25,542 nt of DNA. It comes from Halobacteriales archaeon SW_9_67_24 (lineage in GTDB: Archaea; Halobacteriota; Halobacteria; Halobacteriales; Halococcaceae). The translations under genes and the position numbers were made by a program. The notes beneath the pieces are model-generated. The model was not told the DNA's origin and searched no databases. It worked only from the letters and a program-made list of their open reading frames with translations. The DNA lies in the NCBI GenBank assembly GCA_003022685.1, contig PXSV01000118.1, positions 13,384 through 38,925 of the forward strand, in the 5' to 3' direction. Shown piece by piece: positions 1-7,355 of this stretch; position 1 is the first letter of the stretch, and every line of letters starts with the position of its first letter.

Positions 1-1109
1 ACGGGTACGCCGTTGGTGAACGCGCCGACCACGTTGCAGTGGATCGCCGGGATGTCGTACTGCCCCGAGAGCAGGGTGCCGTAGAGGTAGGTCGGGACGG
101 CGGGCGCGAACGTCGAGAGATACGCACCCATCCCCGCGTAGGTCTTTACGCGCATCCCGGTGATCGTCCCCTCGTCGTCCATCGCCAGTTCGCCGTGGGT
201 GACGTGATCGCGACCGTGGGCGTCGGTGAGGTAGGTCTCGGTTCGCGTCGCGGTCCACTTCACTGGTCGTCCAGTTTCCATCGCACACCACGACGCGAGC
301 GCCTCGTCCGGGTAGTGGTGGATCTTCGAGCCGAACCCGCCGCCCACGTCGGGCGCGACGATGTGGATCTTGTGCTCGGGCACGTCGAGCACCCCCGACA
401 TCAGCTGGCGGTGGAGGTGGGGGTTCTGGGTGGTCATGTGGACCTCCAGCTCCTCGGTGCCGGGTTTGTACTCCGCCACCGTCGCCCGCGGCTCCATCGC
501 GTTCGGGATCAGCCGCTGGTTTTCGAGGTCGATGTCGACCGTGTGGGCCGCCTCGTCGAACGCGTCGTCGGTGGCGTCTTCGTCCCCGATCTCCCAGTCG
601 AAGGCGGTGTTGTCGTCGAGATCGTCGTGGACGACCGGTGCGCCCTCGGCGACGGCCTCCTTCGGGTCGGTGACTGCATCCCGGCGGTCGTAGTCGACGT
701 CGATGGCGTCGACCGCGTCGCTCGCGATGTAGCGCTCCTCGGCGACGACCACGGCAATCCCGTCGCCCTGATAGCGCGCGGTCTCATCCGCCAATAACGG
801 ATGGACCGGCGTCTCCAGGCTGTCGAGCAGCCAGCCGACCGGCACCTCGCCAGGAACGTCGAGGTCGTCGGCGGTGTAGACCCCGATCACGCCCTCGATC
901 GCCTCGGCGTCGCTGGTATCGACGCCGTCGATCCCGGCGTGGCCGTACTGGCTCCGCAATACGGCCATGTGCGCCATGTTCGGCCGCTGGATGTCGTCGG
1001 TGTATTCGGCCTCGCCCGTGATGAGCGAGGGGTCCTCGCGGCGCTCGACCGCCGAGCCGAGCACCGATTCCACGTCGAGTTCGTCGGATTCGATTGTTTC
1101 GATACCCAT
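1..1109 (-). CDS. coxL: CO dehydrogenase-type molybdopterin-binding large subunit (3' end outside window)
   Basis: The frame starting at the ATG at 1109 stays open to the window edge (about 369 codons), so the C-terminal half is missing. It reads MGIETIESDELDVES at the start and contains GEAEYTDDI near residue 30 and the molybdopterin-contact motif PDVGGGFGSK near residue 255, as in CoxL and xanthine dehydrogenase large subunits. This subunit of the Mo hydroxylase family binds the molybdopterin cofactor and carries the active site. Its ATG overlaps the TAA of the iron-sulfur subunit gene (TAATG), indicating translational coupling in a coxG-coxS-coxL operon. The presence of coxG favours a CO-dehydrogenase-like enzyme. 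The active-site loop that separates true CO dehydrogenase (form I) from form II or aldehyde/purine oxidoreductases lies beyond the window, so the substrate cannot be assigned. Confidence 0.88.
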   Translation of the reverse strand, partial: MGIETIESDELDVESVLGSAVERREDPSLITGEAEYTDDIQRPNMAHMAVLRSQYGHAGIDGVDTSDAEAIEGVIGVYTADDLDVPGEVPVGWLLDSLETPVHPLLADETARYQGDGIAVVVAEERYIASDAVDAIDVDYDRRDAVTDPKEAVAEGAPVVHDDLDDNTAFDWEIGDEDATDDAFDEAAHTVDIDLENQRLIPNAMEPRATVAEYKPGTEELEVHMTTQNPHLHRQLMSGVLDVPEHKIHIVAPDVGGGFGSKIHHYPDEALASWCAMETGRPVKWTATRTETYLTDAHGRDHVTHGELAMDDEGTITGMRVKTYAGMGAYLSTFAPAVPTYLYGTLLSGQYDIPAIHCNVVGAFTNGVP

Positions 1110-1648
1110 TAGTCGTCACCTCCGCCGTCCGCGGCCGTCGCTTCCGTCACGTCCTCGCCGCCGTCGGTCGCTGCCGCCGCCTCCATCTCGTCGGCCGCGA
1201 ACTCGACCGCGTTCACGATGTTCTGATAGCCGGTACACCGACAGAGGTTGCCCTCGATCGCTTCCCGTATCTCCCCTTCGTCGGGGTCGGGGTTCCGATC
1301 GAGGAGGTCGTTCGCCGCAAGCATCATCCCTGGCGTGCAGTAGCCACACTGGAGGCCGTGTTCCTTCTGGAACCCCTCTTGGATCGGAGCGTAGGTGTCG
1401 TCCTCCGCGAGGCCCTCGACGGTGCCGATTGCCGCGCCGTCGGCCTGGACGGCGAGCATCGTACAGGATTTCACCGCGTCGCCATCCAGATGCACCGTAC
1501 AGGCCCCACAGGTCGAGCTTTCACACCCGACGTTCGTCCCGGTGTAGCCCAGCCCGTCGCGCAGGGCGTGGACCAGCAGCGTCCGGGAGTCGACCGTGAG
1601 TTCGTGTGCTGTGCCGTTGACCGTTACCTCGATGTCGTGTTCTGTCAT
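1109..1648 (-). CDS. coxS: CO dehydrogenase-type 2Fe-2S small subunit
   Basis: This 179-residue protein has the two [2Fe-2S] domains of molybdenum hydroxylase small subunits. The plant-ferredoxin-type N-terminal domain has Cys42, Cys47, Cys50 and Cys62 (GCESSTCGAC, then KSC). The alpha-helical domain has Cys101, Cys104, Cys136 and Cys138 (CGYCTPG and CRCTGY). It passes electrons from the Mo site of the large subunit towards FAD or an external acceptor. All eight cluster ligands are present and the length is normal, apart from a short acidic Asp/Gly/Ala-rich tail after residue 155. It sits 5 bp downstream of coxG and overlaps coxL. No FAD-binding medium subunit (coxM) is visible in the window; it may lie beyond coxL. 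Confidence 0.93.
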   Translation of the reverse strand: MTEHDIEVTVNGTAHELTVDSRTLLVHALRDGLGYTGTNVGCESSTCGACTVHLDGDAVKSCTMLAVQADGAAIGTVEGLAEDDTYAPIQEGFQKEHGLQCGYCTPGMMLAANDLLDRNPDPDEGEIREAIEGNLCRCTGYQNIVNAVEFAADEMEAAAATDGGEDVTEATAADGGGDD

Positions 1649-1653
1649 GTGTG

Positions 1654-2298
1654 CTAACTGCCCTCCGACCGACCGAGAATCCGGTCGACGATGCCGCGAT
1701 CGTCACTGGTCTCCTCGGCCGCCTCTGCCGCTTCGACCGTGCCGCCTTCGGCGATCTCGCGCTCGCGGATCTCCGACTGGACCGACGAGAAGAATCGCTT
1801 TACGACCTGGTTCGCCGCCGGGTTGATGACTCGCTGACCCATCGAGGCGATCCGGCCGAACACGTCGGCCTCGGTCTCCCAGTCGACCCCGATGCCGTCG
1901 TCGGTCGCGGTGAGGTCCATCCACGAGTGCATCTCGAACGAGCTGTCGCCGGTCGATCCCTCGCCCGAGGCCTCCATTGCGGGCTGTTCGCGGTGATCGA
2001 TCGTGACGACCGTCTCGAAGGTCGGATTGACGGGACCGACGCTGACCTGCATGACGGCGGCGTAGCGTTCGCCCTCCTCGAACGCCCGCTCGGCGATCGT
2101 CTCCGGGTCCGAGGTCGGCTCGACGTCCCGGCCGGCGTGTTCCTCGCGGAGCGCGTCGAAATCCACGTCGCCCTCCCCGACCCGGACGAGAAACTCACAA
2201 CCAGGCAACGCGCTCTCGATCATCACCGGGTCCGAGAGCGCGAGCCACACCTCCTCGGTTGTCGTGTCCTCCAGTTCGAACGTCCCACTGAATTTCAT
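1654..2298 (-). CDS. coxG: CoxG-like SRPBCC-domain protein (CO dehydrogenase subunit G family)
   Basis: This 214-residue protein begins MKFSGTFELEDTTTEEVWLAL and carries the CoxG-type signature SDPVMIESALPGCEFL. Residues 1-150 form the SRPBCC/polyketide-cyclase-like fold. The C-terminal part (FGRIASMGQRVINPAANQ, then a helix VVKRFFSSVQSEI) resembles the membrane- or partner-binding tail of CoxG. In bacteria CoxG helps recruit CO dehydrogenase to the membrane; recently described homologues bind menaquinone. The role here is inferred from family and context. It is the first gene of the coxGSL operon. A much longer open frame continues upstream to about 3363, but that part is antisense to moeA. 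The ATG at 2298 was chosen because family homology starts there. Confidence 0.85.
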   Translation of the reverse strand: MKFSGTFELEDTTTEEVWLALSDPVMIESALPGCEFLVRVGEGDVDFDALREEHAGRDVEPTSDPETIAERAFEEGERYAAVMQVSVGPVNPTFETVVTIDHREQPAMEASGEGSTGDSSFEMHSWMDLTATDDGIGVDWETEADVFGRIASMGQRVINPAANQVVKRFFSSVQSEIREREIAEGGTVEAAEAAEETSDDRGIVDRILGRSEGS

Positions 2299-2465
2299 GT
2301 GTGAACTGCTCCCGGAAGGCGTGTGAGACACCTTCACCCTACAATATCGCCATGTAAGCAAAAAGATTGCCATGGTCTCGCGCCGTGCGCGCATGATCAC
2401 CCATTCGTCGCCCGATCGTCCGGCGTCGGCGGAAAGGATATGACGGGCTCGAACCACGGTCCGAT

Positions 2466-3519
2466 ATGCCGGATCGCGAGCTCCCGTCCCGCTCGGTCGC
2501 GGTCGAACGGATCGTCGAGTGTCGCTCGACCGTGCTCGCGAACGCCGCCACCGAACGCGTCGCCCTCGACGCGATCGCGGGACGGACGCTCGCCGCGGAC
2601 GTCCACGCGCCCCACGACGTTCCGCCACACGACTACGCCACGATGGACGGCTACGCCGCCGCGGCCGACCGTCGCGGACGGTCGGCTCACGACCTGGGAC
2701 CTCGCCGCCGGAACCAGCGTCCACCGGCAGGGCACTACCGCCGAGGCCGACGAGCGGCTGTTCGCCGCCGGGGAGCGACTCGCCCCCCGACACGCGGCGC
2801 TCTGCCGCGACGTCGGGCTCGACACCGTTCCGGTCCGCGAGCGGTTCGCGGTCGGGATCGTCGCGACCGGCACCGAGATCCACGAGGGCCGCCAGCCCGA
2901 CCGCGACTCCGAGTTCCTCGCCAACCTCGTCCGGTCGTGGGGCCACGAGCCTGCGAGTCCTCGAACTGTTCCCGACGACCCCGCCGCCGTTCGGGAAACG
3001 ATCGAGGGCGTGGCTGCGGACCACGATGTCGTGCTCACCACGGGCGGCACGAGCGTCGGGGCGGCGGATCACGTTTCGAGCACCCTCGCAGGTCACGACC
3101 CCCTGTTCGCTGGCGTTCGCCTCCGGCCCGGCCGGCCAGTGATGGCCGCCGTGGTCGACGGCACGCCCGTCGTCGCGCTCCCCGGCAAACCGATCGCGGC
3201 CCACACCGCGGCCGTCCTGGTTGCGCGACCGCTGTTCGCCGGAAAAACCGACTTGCCGACCGTGACGGCGATTCCCAAACGGCGTGTCGAGATGCCCGAC
3301 GCCGACCGCGAGTACGCACTGCCGGTCGTCCTCAACGACGACCGGGCGACGGCGCTCGGCCACGTCGACTCGTCGCTCCCGCTCTACGACGATCGGTTCG
3401 CGCCAGGGCTCGTCGCGGCGAGCACGCGGGCGACGCTCGCCGACGGGTTCGTGCTCACCGAAACCGCGCTCGAACCGGGCGAGCCGGTCGCGGTCGTTCC
3501 GTATCCATCGGTGGAATGA
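2466..3519 (+). pseudogene. moeA: Molybdopterin molybdenumtransferase (MoeA), internally deleted and frameshifted
   Basis: MoeA inserts molybdate into adenylylated molybdopterin and would serve the neighbouring Mo hydroxylase. From ATG 2466 the frame reads MPDRELPSRSVAVERIVECR and reaches YATMDGYA near 2655, the conserved domain-I motif. Homology then continues in the +1 frame from about 2680 (RLTTWDLAAGTSVH), through GIVATGTEIHEGRQPD, TTGGTSVGAADH and ALPGKPIAAHTA, to the stop at 3519. Between the two parts the domain-II stretch that normally follows MDGYA, about 55-60 residues, is absent, and the frame is shifted. The joined gene is about 350 codons versus roughly 400 for the family. The MoCF domain is intact, but no complete protein can be read. 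It is divergent from coxG, with 167 bp between their starts. Confidence 0.8.
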
Positions 3520-3678
3520 ACATCAGCAGCAGTCGATGGGGCGGGTTTTCGTTCGAGGGCGGCAGACGCTTTCAGATGGGAATGCGTGCTGGATCCTGCT
3601 CGTGTCCGTCCGACGGCTTCACGGCGAGATGACACCGGAACGGGATGTCGGAGCGGTGGACGACGCGCGACCCGTCGC

Positions 3679-4191
3679 TCACTCGTCGTTCAGGCTTTCG
3701 AGGAGTTCGGGGTCGGTCCCGAACTTGAGGACGTTCGTCACCACGGAGTTGCGGATGTTCGCCACGACTTTCCCGTGTTGCTTGTAGAACTCGTGGATCC
3801 ACCGGGATTCGGCCTCGCGGGCCGGGAACATCATCACCGTCTTCCACTGGTATTCGCCGTCCGAGAGGAAGTAAAAGAGGGTGTTCGGCGAGTCGCGGAT
3901 GTACTCCATCGCCGCGCGCCACTCCTCGGCGAAGTGCTCAGGGTCGAACTTGAACTCGAACAGCCCGAAGATGAAGTACTCCTCGTTCGGGATGATCGCC
4001 TCGCGGAAGACCCCCTCCTCGCGCATCCGGCGGATCGACTCGCTGATCGTGACGTGCGAGACGTCGATGCCGTGCTTCTCGGCGAGGATGTCGGTGAGTT
4101 CGCGCGAGGAGACCTGGGGATCGCGCGCGAGTTCGCGCAAGATTACCACGTCGCGGTGGGAAAACTCCCACTCGGGCGCATCGTCGGTCAT
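3679..4191 (-). CDS. Winged helix-turn-helix transcriptional regulator
   Basis: The product is 170 residues from ATG 4191 (MTDDAPEWEFSHRDVVIL). Residues about 8-65 form a winged helix-turn-helix of Lrp/MarR-like character: RDPQVSSRELTDIL followed by the recognition helix region DVSHVTISESIRRMREEG. The remaining 100 residues (FIFGLFEFKFDPEHF, LFYFLSDGEYQWKTVMMFP, WIHEFYKQHGKVVANI) are probably an effector or dimerisation domain of a haloarchaeal type that I cannot name. An upstream GTG at 4239 would add 16 residues and overlap the hydrolase gene by 29 bp; ATG 4191 fits the family start better. It lies downstream of, and on the same strand as, the hydrolase and acyl-CoA dehydrogenase, so it is probably their local regulator. 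Confidence 0.78.
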   Translation of the reverse strand: MTDDAPEWEFSHRDVVILRELARDPQVSSRELTDILAEKHGIDVSHVTISESIRRMREEGVFREAIIPNEEYFIFGLFEFKFDPEHFAEEWRAAMEYIRDSPNTLFYFLSDGEYQWKTVMMFPAREAESRWIHEFYKQHGKVVANIRNSVVTNVLKFGTDPELLESLNDE

Positions 4192-4210
4192 GAGGTCGTT
4201 CTTACGGGGC

Positions 4211-5119
4211 TCATCCCGCACCCGGCGTAAGAAACTCACGGAGTTCCGCGACGTAGGCGTCGGGCCGATCCGCCATCACCCAGTGGTAGGCCTCGTCGAG
4301 TCCCACCACCCCGCCGTCGAGACCGGCGGCGAGGCGCTCGCCGTATTCGATCGGCTGGAAGTCGTCACCAGCGCCCCAGAGCGCGAGGAAGTCGGCGGTG
4401 ATCGCGTCGTAGTCGATCTCGGTCGCGTGATTCGTATTGGTCGCCACCGCACACCGCGCGAGCGAGGTGCGACCCGCCTCCGAGAGCCACGGCGCGGTCA
4501 GTCCCTCGACGAACGCCGGATCGGGGTCGCCGTACGCGCCGAGCGTGAACGCCGCACTCACTTGTTCTTCGAGGTCGTCGAGCGGCATCTCGGCCGTGCC
4601 GGGCAGTCCGAGGTCGGTAGTGAACTCCACCGGCCACGAGTCATAACACACGGCGTTCGAGCAGACTAGTTGGGCGACCGCATCGGGATGATGGGCGGCG
4701 TAGCGCAGCGCGACCCCGCCCCCGATGTCGTGGGACACGATCGAAACCGTCCCGATGCCCAACTCCTCCAGCAACGCCGCGAGCATCGTCTCCCGGGCCC
4801 GTATCGATCCGTCGAACCCATCCGCCATCGCGGAGTTTCCGTACCCCAGCAGGTCGGGCACGATGACACGCCGATCCTCGGCGATCACCGGGGCGACATC
4901 GCGCTAGAGAAACGACCACATCGGGATGCCATGGAGAAAGACGACGGGCGGCTCGTCGGTTCCGGTCGCATTGTCGCCACTCTCGTCGCCTTGGCGGTCG
5001 AGACCTCCGCTGCCGCTGTGGCTGCCGAGACCGTCGTCGCGGTATGCCATCGAGAGGTCGTGGCCGTCGACCGTCACGGTGGTCGTTTCCTGACCGGCAG
5101 CCCACTCGTCGTGGTTCAT
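4211..5119 (-). pseudogene. Alpha/beta hydrolase (epoxide hydrolase/haloalkane dehalogenase-like) with in-frame amber stop
   Basis: The reading frame from ATG 5119 (MNHDEWAAGQ) runs through the oxyanion motif VVFLHGIPMWSFL and then meets TAG at 4904-4906 (codon 72). The same frame continues as RDVAPVIAEDRRVIVPDLLG to the stop at 4211. The family normally has Trp here (SFLWRDV), so a single TGG-to-TAG change explains the stop. The downstream part keeps the catalytic set: nucleophile elbow SHDIGGG (Asp nucleophile), acidic residue in GAGDDF, and His in DEAYHWV. The ATG overlaps the acyl-CoA dehydrogenase TGA (ATGA), so the two are coupled. A 225-residue internal reading from 4888 lacks the oxyanion strand and is unlikely to be active. 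Residues 28-55 form an unusually long Gly/Ser/Asp-rich loop. Confidence 0.82.
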
Positions 5120-6174
5120 AACAACCGGTCGGCGATGATGTTCTTCTGGATCTCGCTGGTGCCCTCGTAGATCTTAGTGATCCGCGCGTCGCGGTAGTAC
5201 CGCTCGGCAGGGTGGTCGGTGACGTAGCCCGCCCCGCCGAACACCTGGATCGCCTCGTCGGCCACGTCGACGGCGTGCTCGCTCGCGAAGAGCTTCGCCA
5301 TGCTCGCGAACCGCACCGCGTTGTCGTCGCCCGCCTCGACGTGGGTCGCTGCACGGTATGTCAGCGAGCGCGCGGCGTCGGCGTTCGTCGCCATCTCGGC
5401 GAGCTTGTGTCGGATCGCTTGGAACTCCGCGATGGGTTGGTCGAACTGCTCGCGCTCGCCGGCGTACTCCCGCGCGGCGTCGAGTGCGCCCTGGGCGGCC
5501 CCCACAGCTTGGGCGGCGACGCTCGTTCGTCCGGCGGCGAAGAAGTCCATGAGCTGGTAGAACCCCTGGTTCACCTCGCCGACGACGTTCTTCTCGGGTA
5601 CGCGCACGTCGTCGAGCAGCACCTCGGCGAGATCGGAGGCTCTGATCCCGAGCTTGTTGTCGATCGTCTCGGTCGAGAATCCTTCCGTATCAGTGGGCAC
5701 GAGAAAGGCCGTGATCCCCTGGTGGCCCGCGCCGGGATCGGTCTTCGTCATCACGACCGCAATGTCGGCGACCGTGCCGTTCGTGATCCACATCTTGTTC
5801 CCGTTCAGCACGTACTCGTCGCCGTCCTTCTCGGCACGGGTCTCGATGCCCGCCACGTTCGAGCCGTGGGCGGGCTCGGAGATTGCGCTCGCGGAGGACT
5901 GCTGCGCGCATACGGCCGAACCGACGGGCGTGCTCGCGATAGTCGTTCGCCCCGAATCGGCGTTCGAGTTACCGTTGTTCACCATCCCCGCGCCGCCATA
6001 CTCGGTGGGAATGTTCGGCGCGACGAAGTCGTACTCGGCGGCCTCCCGCCGGAGGTCTGCGGGGTACTCCCCCGACTCGTCGTGTTCGCGCGCGACGGGT
6101 GCGATCTCCTCCTCGGCGAACTCCCGGACCGCGCTCCGGATCGCCTCCTGCTCGTCCGATAGCTGAAACGACAT
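5116..6174 (-). CDS. Acyl-CoA dehydrogenase with replaced internal segment (probably non-functional)
   Basis: This FAD enzyme would catalyse alpha,beta-dehydrogenation of acyl-CoA thioesters. The start at ATG 6174 (MSFQLSDEQEAIRSAVREF) is typical. Family motifs include PTEYGGAGM near residue 60, SAISEPAHGSN near 97, MWITNG, RTSVAAQAVG, FGGAGYV, and IYEGTSEIQ with the likely catalytic Glu337. Length is 352 residues, about 30 short. Between GGAGM and SAISEPA, where about 50-55 residues of N-terminal-domain helices normally lie, there are only about 30 residues of unrelated sequence (VNNGNSNADSGRTT and onwards). These are encoded by a 94-bp inverted copy (5888-5981) of the upstream intergenic region and start of the alcohol dehydrogenase gene. 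The frame stays open, but the substrate and flavin pocket should be disrupted. A longer open frame upstream to 6855 is antisense to the alcohol dehydrogenase. Confidence 0.85.
   Translation of the reverse strand: MSFQLSDEQEAIRSAVREFAEEEIAPVAREHDESGEYPADLRREAAEYDFVAPNIPTEYGGAGMVNNGNSNADSGRTTIASTPVGSAVCAQQSSASAISEPAHGSNVAGIETRAEKDGDEYVLNGNKMWITNGTVADIAVVMTKTDPGAGHQGITAFLVPTDTEGFSTETIDNKLGIRASDLAEVLLDDVRVPEKNVVGEVNQGFYQLMDFFAAGRTSVAAQAVGAAQGALDAAREYAGEREQFDQPIAEFQAIRHKLAEMATNADAARSLTYRAATHVEAGDDNAVRFASMAKLFASEHAVDVADEAIQVFGGAGYVTDHPAERYYRDARITKIYEGTSEIQKNIIADRLL
5888..5981. repeat. 94-bp perfect inverted repeat, left copy (inside acyl-CoA dehydrogenase)
   Basis: This stretch is the exact reverse complement of 6219-6312 over all 94 positions, with 237 bp between the copies. 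It begins CTCGCGGAGGACTGC and ends GTTACCGTTGTTCA. It carries, on the minus strand, the alcohol dehydrogenase ATG (here at 5911) and its first eight codons, out of frame with the surrounding gene. It occupies codons 65-96 of the acyl-CoA dehydrogenase and replaces conserved sequence there, so this copy is the derived one. Confidence 0.97.
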
Positions 6175-6218
6175 ACTCTTTACTGTGCTTCCATCGAAAA
6201 GTACCTTCCCCCCAGTGT
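6175..6218 (-). promoter_or_regulatory. Possible promoter of the acyl-CoA dehydrogenase gene
   Basis: Reading on the minus strand towards ATG 6174, an AT-rich stretch TACTTTTCGAT (about 6192-6202) lies roughly 20-30 nt before the start codon in GC-rich surroundings. That is the position of a TATA element for a short-leader haloarchaeal transcript. No clear upstream BRE was recognised. Confidence 0.25.
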
Positions 6219-6312
6219 TGAACAACGGTAACTCGAACGCCGATTCGGGGCGAACGACTATCGCGAGCACGCCCGTCGGTTCGGCCGTATGCGCGCAGCA
6301 GTCCTCCGCGAG
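6219..6312. repeat. 94-bp perfect inverted repeat, right copy (alcohol dehydrogenase 5' end)
   Basis: This is the probable source copy. It holds 70 bp of upstream sequence plus the first eight codons (MRAAVLRE) of the alcohol dehydrogenase gene, where the sequence fits the family. It is the exact reverse complement of 5888-5981. Confidence 0.97.
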
Positions 6313-7286
6313 TACGGCGAACCGCTCGACGTGACCGAGGTCGATGCGCCCGACCCCGTGGCCGACGGCGCGGTGATCGAACTGGAGGCGTGTGGCATCT
6401 GCCGGAGCGACTGGCACGGCTGGCAGGGAGAGTGGGGCTGGCTCGGGCTCAAGCCGCCGGAGGGACAGATCCTCGGCCACGAGCCGGCTGGCAGGGTGAT
6501 CGAGGTCGGCGGGGAGGTCGAGAGCGTGAGCGAGGGCGACCAGGTCACGGTCCCGTTCAACCTCGGCGACGGGACCTGCCACCAGTGTCGGACCGGTCAC
6601 GGAAACATCTGCGAGAACATCGTCCCGCTCGGGCTGAACGAGGCCGTCCCGGGCGCGTTCGCCGAGGAGATGCACGTCCCGGTTGCGGATCACAACGCCG
6701 TCCGGCTCCCCGACGGCGTCTCGGCGGTCGACATGGCGGGGCTGGGCTGTCGGTTCATGACTGCGTTTCACGCGCTCGCTCACCAGGCCGATCTCGGCGC
6801 TGGCGACTGGGTCGCGGTCCACGGCTGCGGCGGCGTCGGACTTTCGGCGGTTCACATCGCCGCCGCACTCGGCGGGAACGTCGTCGCAGCCAGGTCGACG
6901 ACGTGCCCCGAGAAGTGAAGGCGATCACCGACGGCGGCGCGGCGATTTCGGTCGACGCGCTCGGGATCGCGACAACCTGCCGTAATTCGATCAGGAGCCT
7001 CGGCACGCGCGGCCAGCACGTCCAGGTCGGTCTCAGCACCGACGACGAGCAGGGGTCGGTCGAACTCCCGACCGATCTGATGGTGATGAGTGAGATCGAG
7101 TTCATCGGCTCGCTCGGCATGCCGCCGACCCGGTATGACGAGATCTTCCGGATGGTCGCCGACGGTGCGCTCGATCCGAGTGCCGTCGTCTCCGAGACGG
7201 TCGGACTCGACGACGTGTCGGCGAAGCTCGCCGCGATGAGCGAGTTCGAGACCCGGGGGATTCCGGTGATCGACACGTTCGACTGA
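6289..7286 (+). pseudogene. Zinc-dependent alcohol dehydrogenase (MDR family), internal deletion with frameshift
   Basis: ATG 6289 opens a medium-chain dehydrogenase: MRAAVLREYGEPLDVTEVD, catalytic zinc ligand Cys38 in CGICRSDWHG, GHEPAGRV, a structural-zinc-like cluster TCHQCRTGHGNIC, and the Rossmann motif HGCGGVGLSAVHIAAALGG. After GGNVVA (about 6885) the frame runs into TGA at 6916-6918. Family sequence resumes in the +1 frame at about 6895 (DDVPREVKAITDGGA) and continues through SVDALGIATTCRNS to the stop at 7286. The second Rossmann strand and following helix, about 20-25 residues that would contact the NAD(P) ribose, are missing at the join. The first 210 codons could only give a truncated protein without a full coenzyme site. 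The gene is divergent from the acyl-CoA dehydrogenase and shares the 94-bp repeat with it. Confidence 0.85.
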
Positions 7287-7355
7287 CCGCTCGGCCGCCA
7301 TGGGGTCGAAAGCTGCCGGCTCCAGTCGGGACGCCCCGCACCCGTACCGAGGGCG

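Noticed and set aside
2323..2465. Upstream start for the second moeA frame
   Set aside because: The in-frame N-terminal extension has no similarity to MoeA, while the true N-terminus is read in the other frame from 2466.
2299..3363. N-terminal extension of coxG
   Set aside because: It is antisense to moeA and lies before the family start MKFSGTFELE.
4904..4906. Pyrrolysine or other recoding of the TAG codon
   Set aside because: Trp is expected at this site, no pyl genes or insertion signals are visible, and the enzyme family does not use pyrrolysine.
5982..6218. Invertible promoter switch between the 94-bp inverted repeats
   Set aside because: Inversion would join the acyl-CoA dehydrogenase start out of frame to the alcohol dehydrogenase gene, and no recombinase gene is present. 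It would not create useful alternative products.
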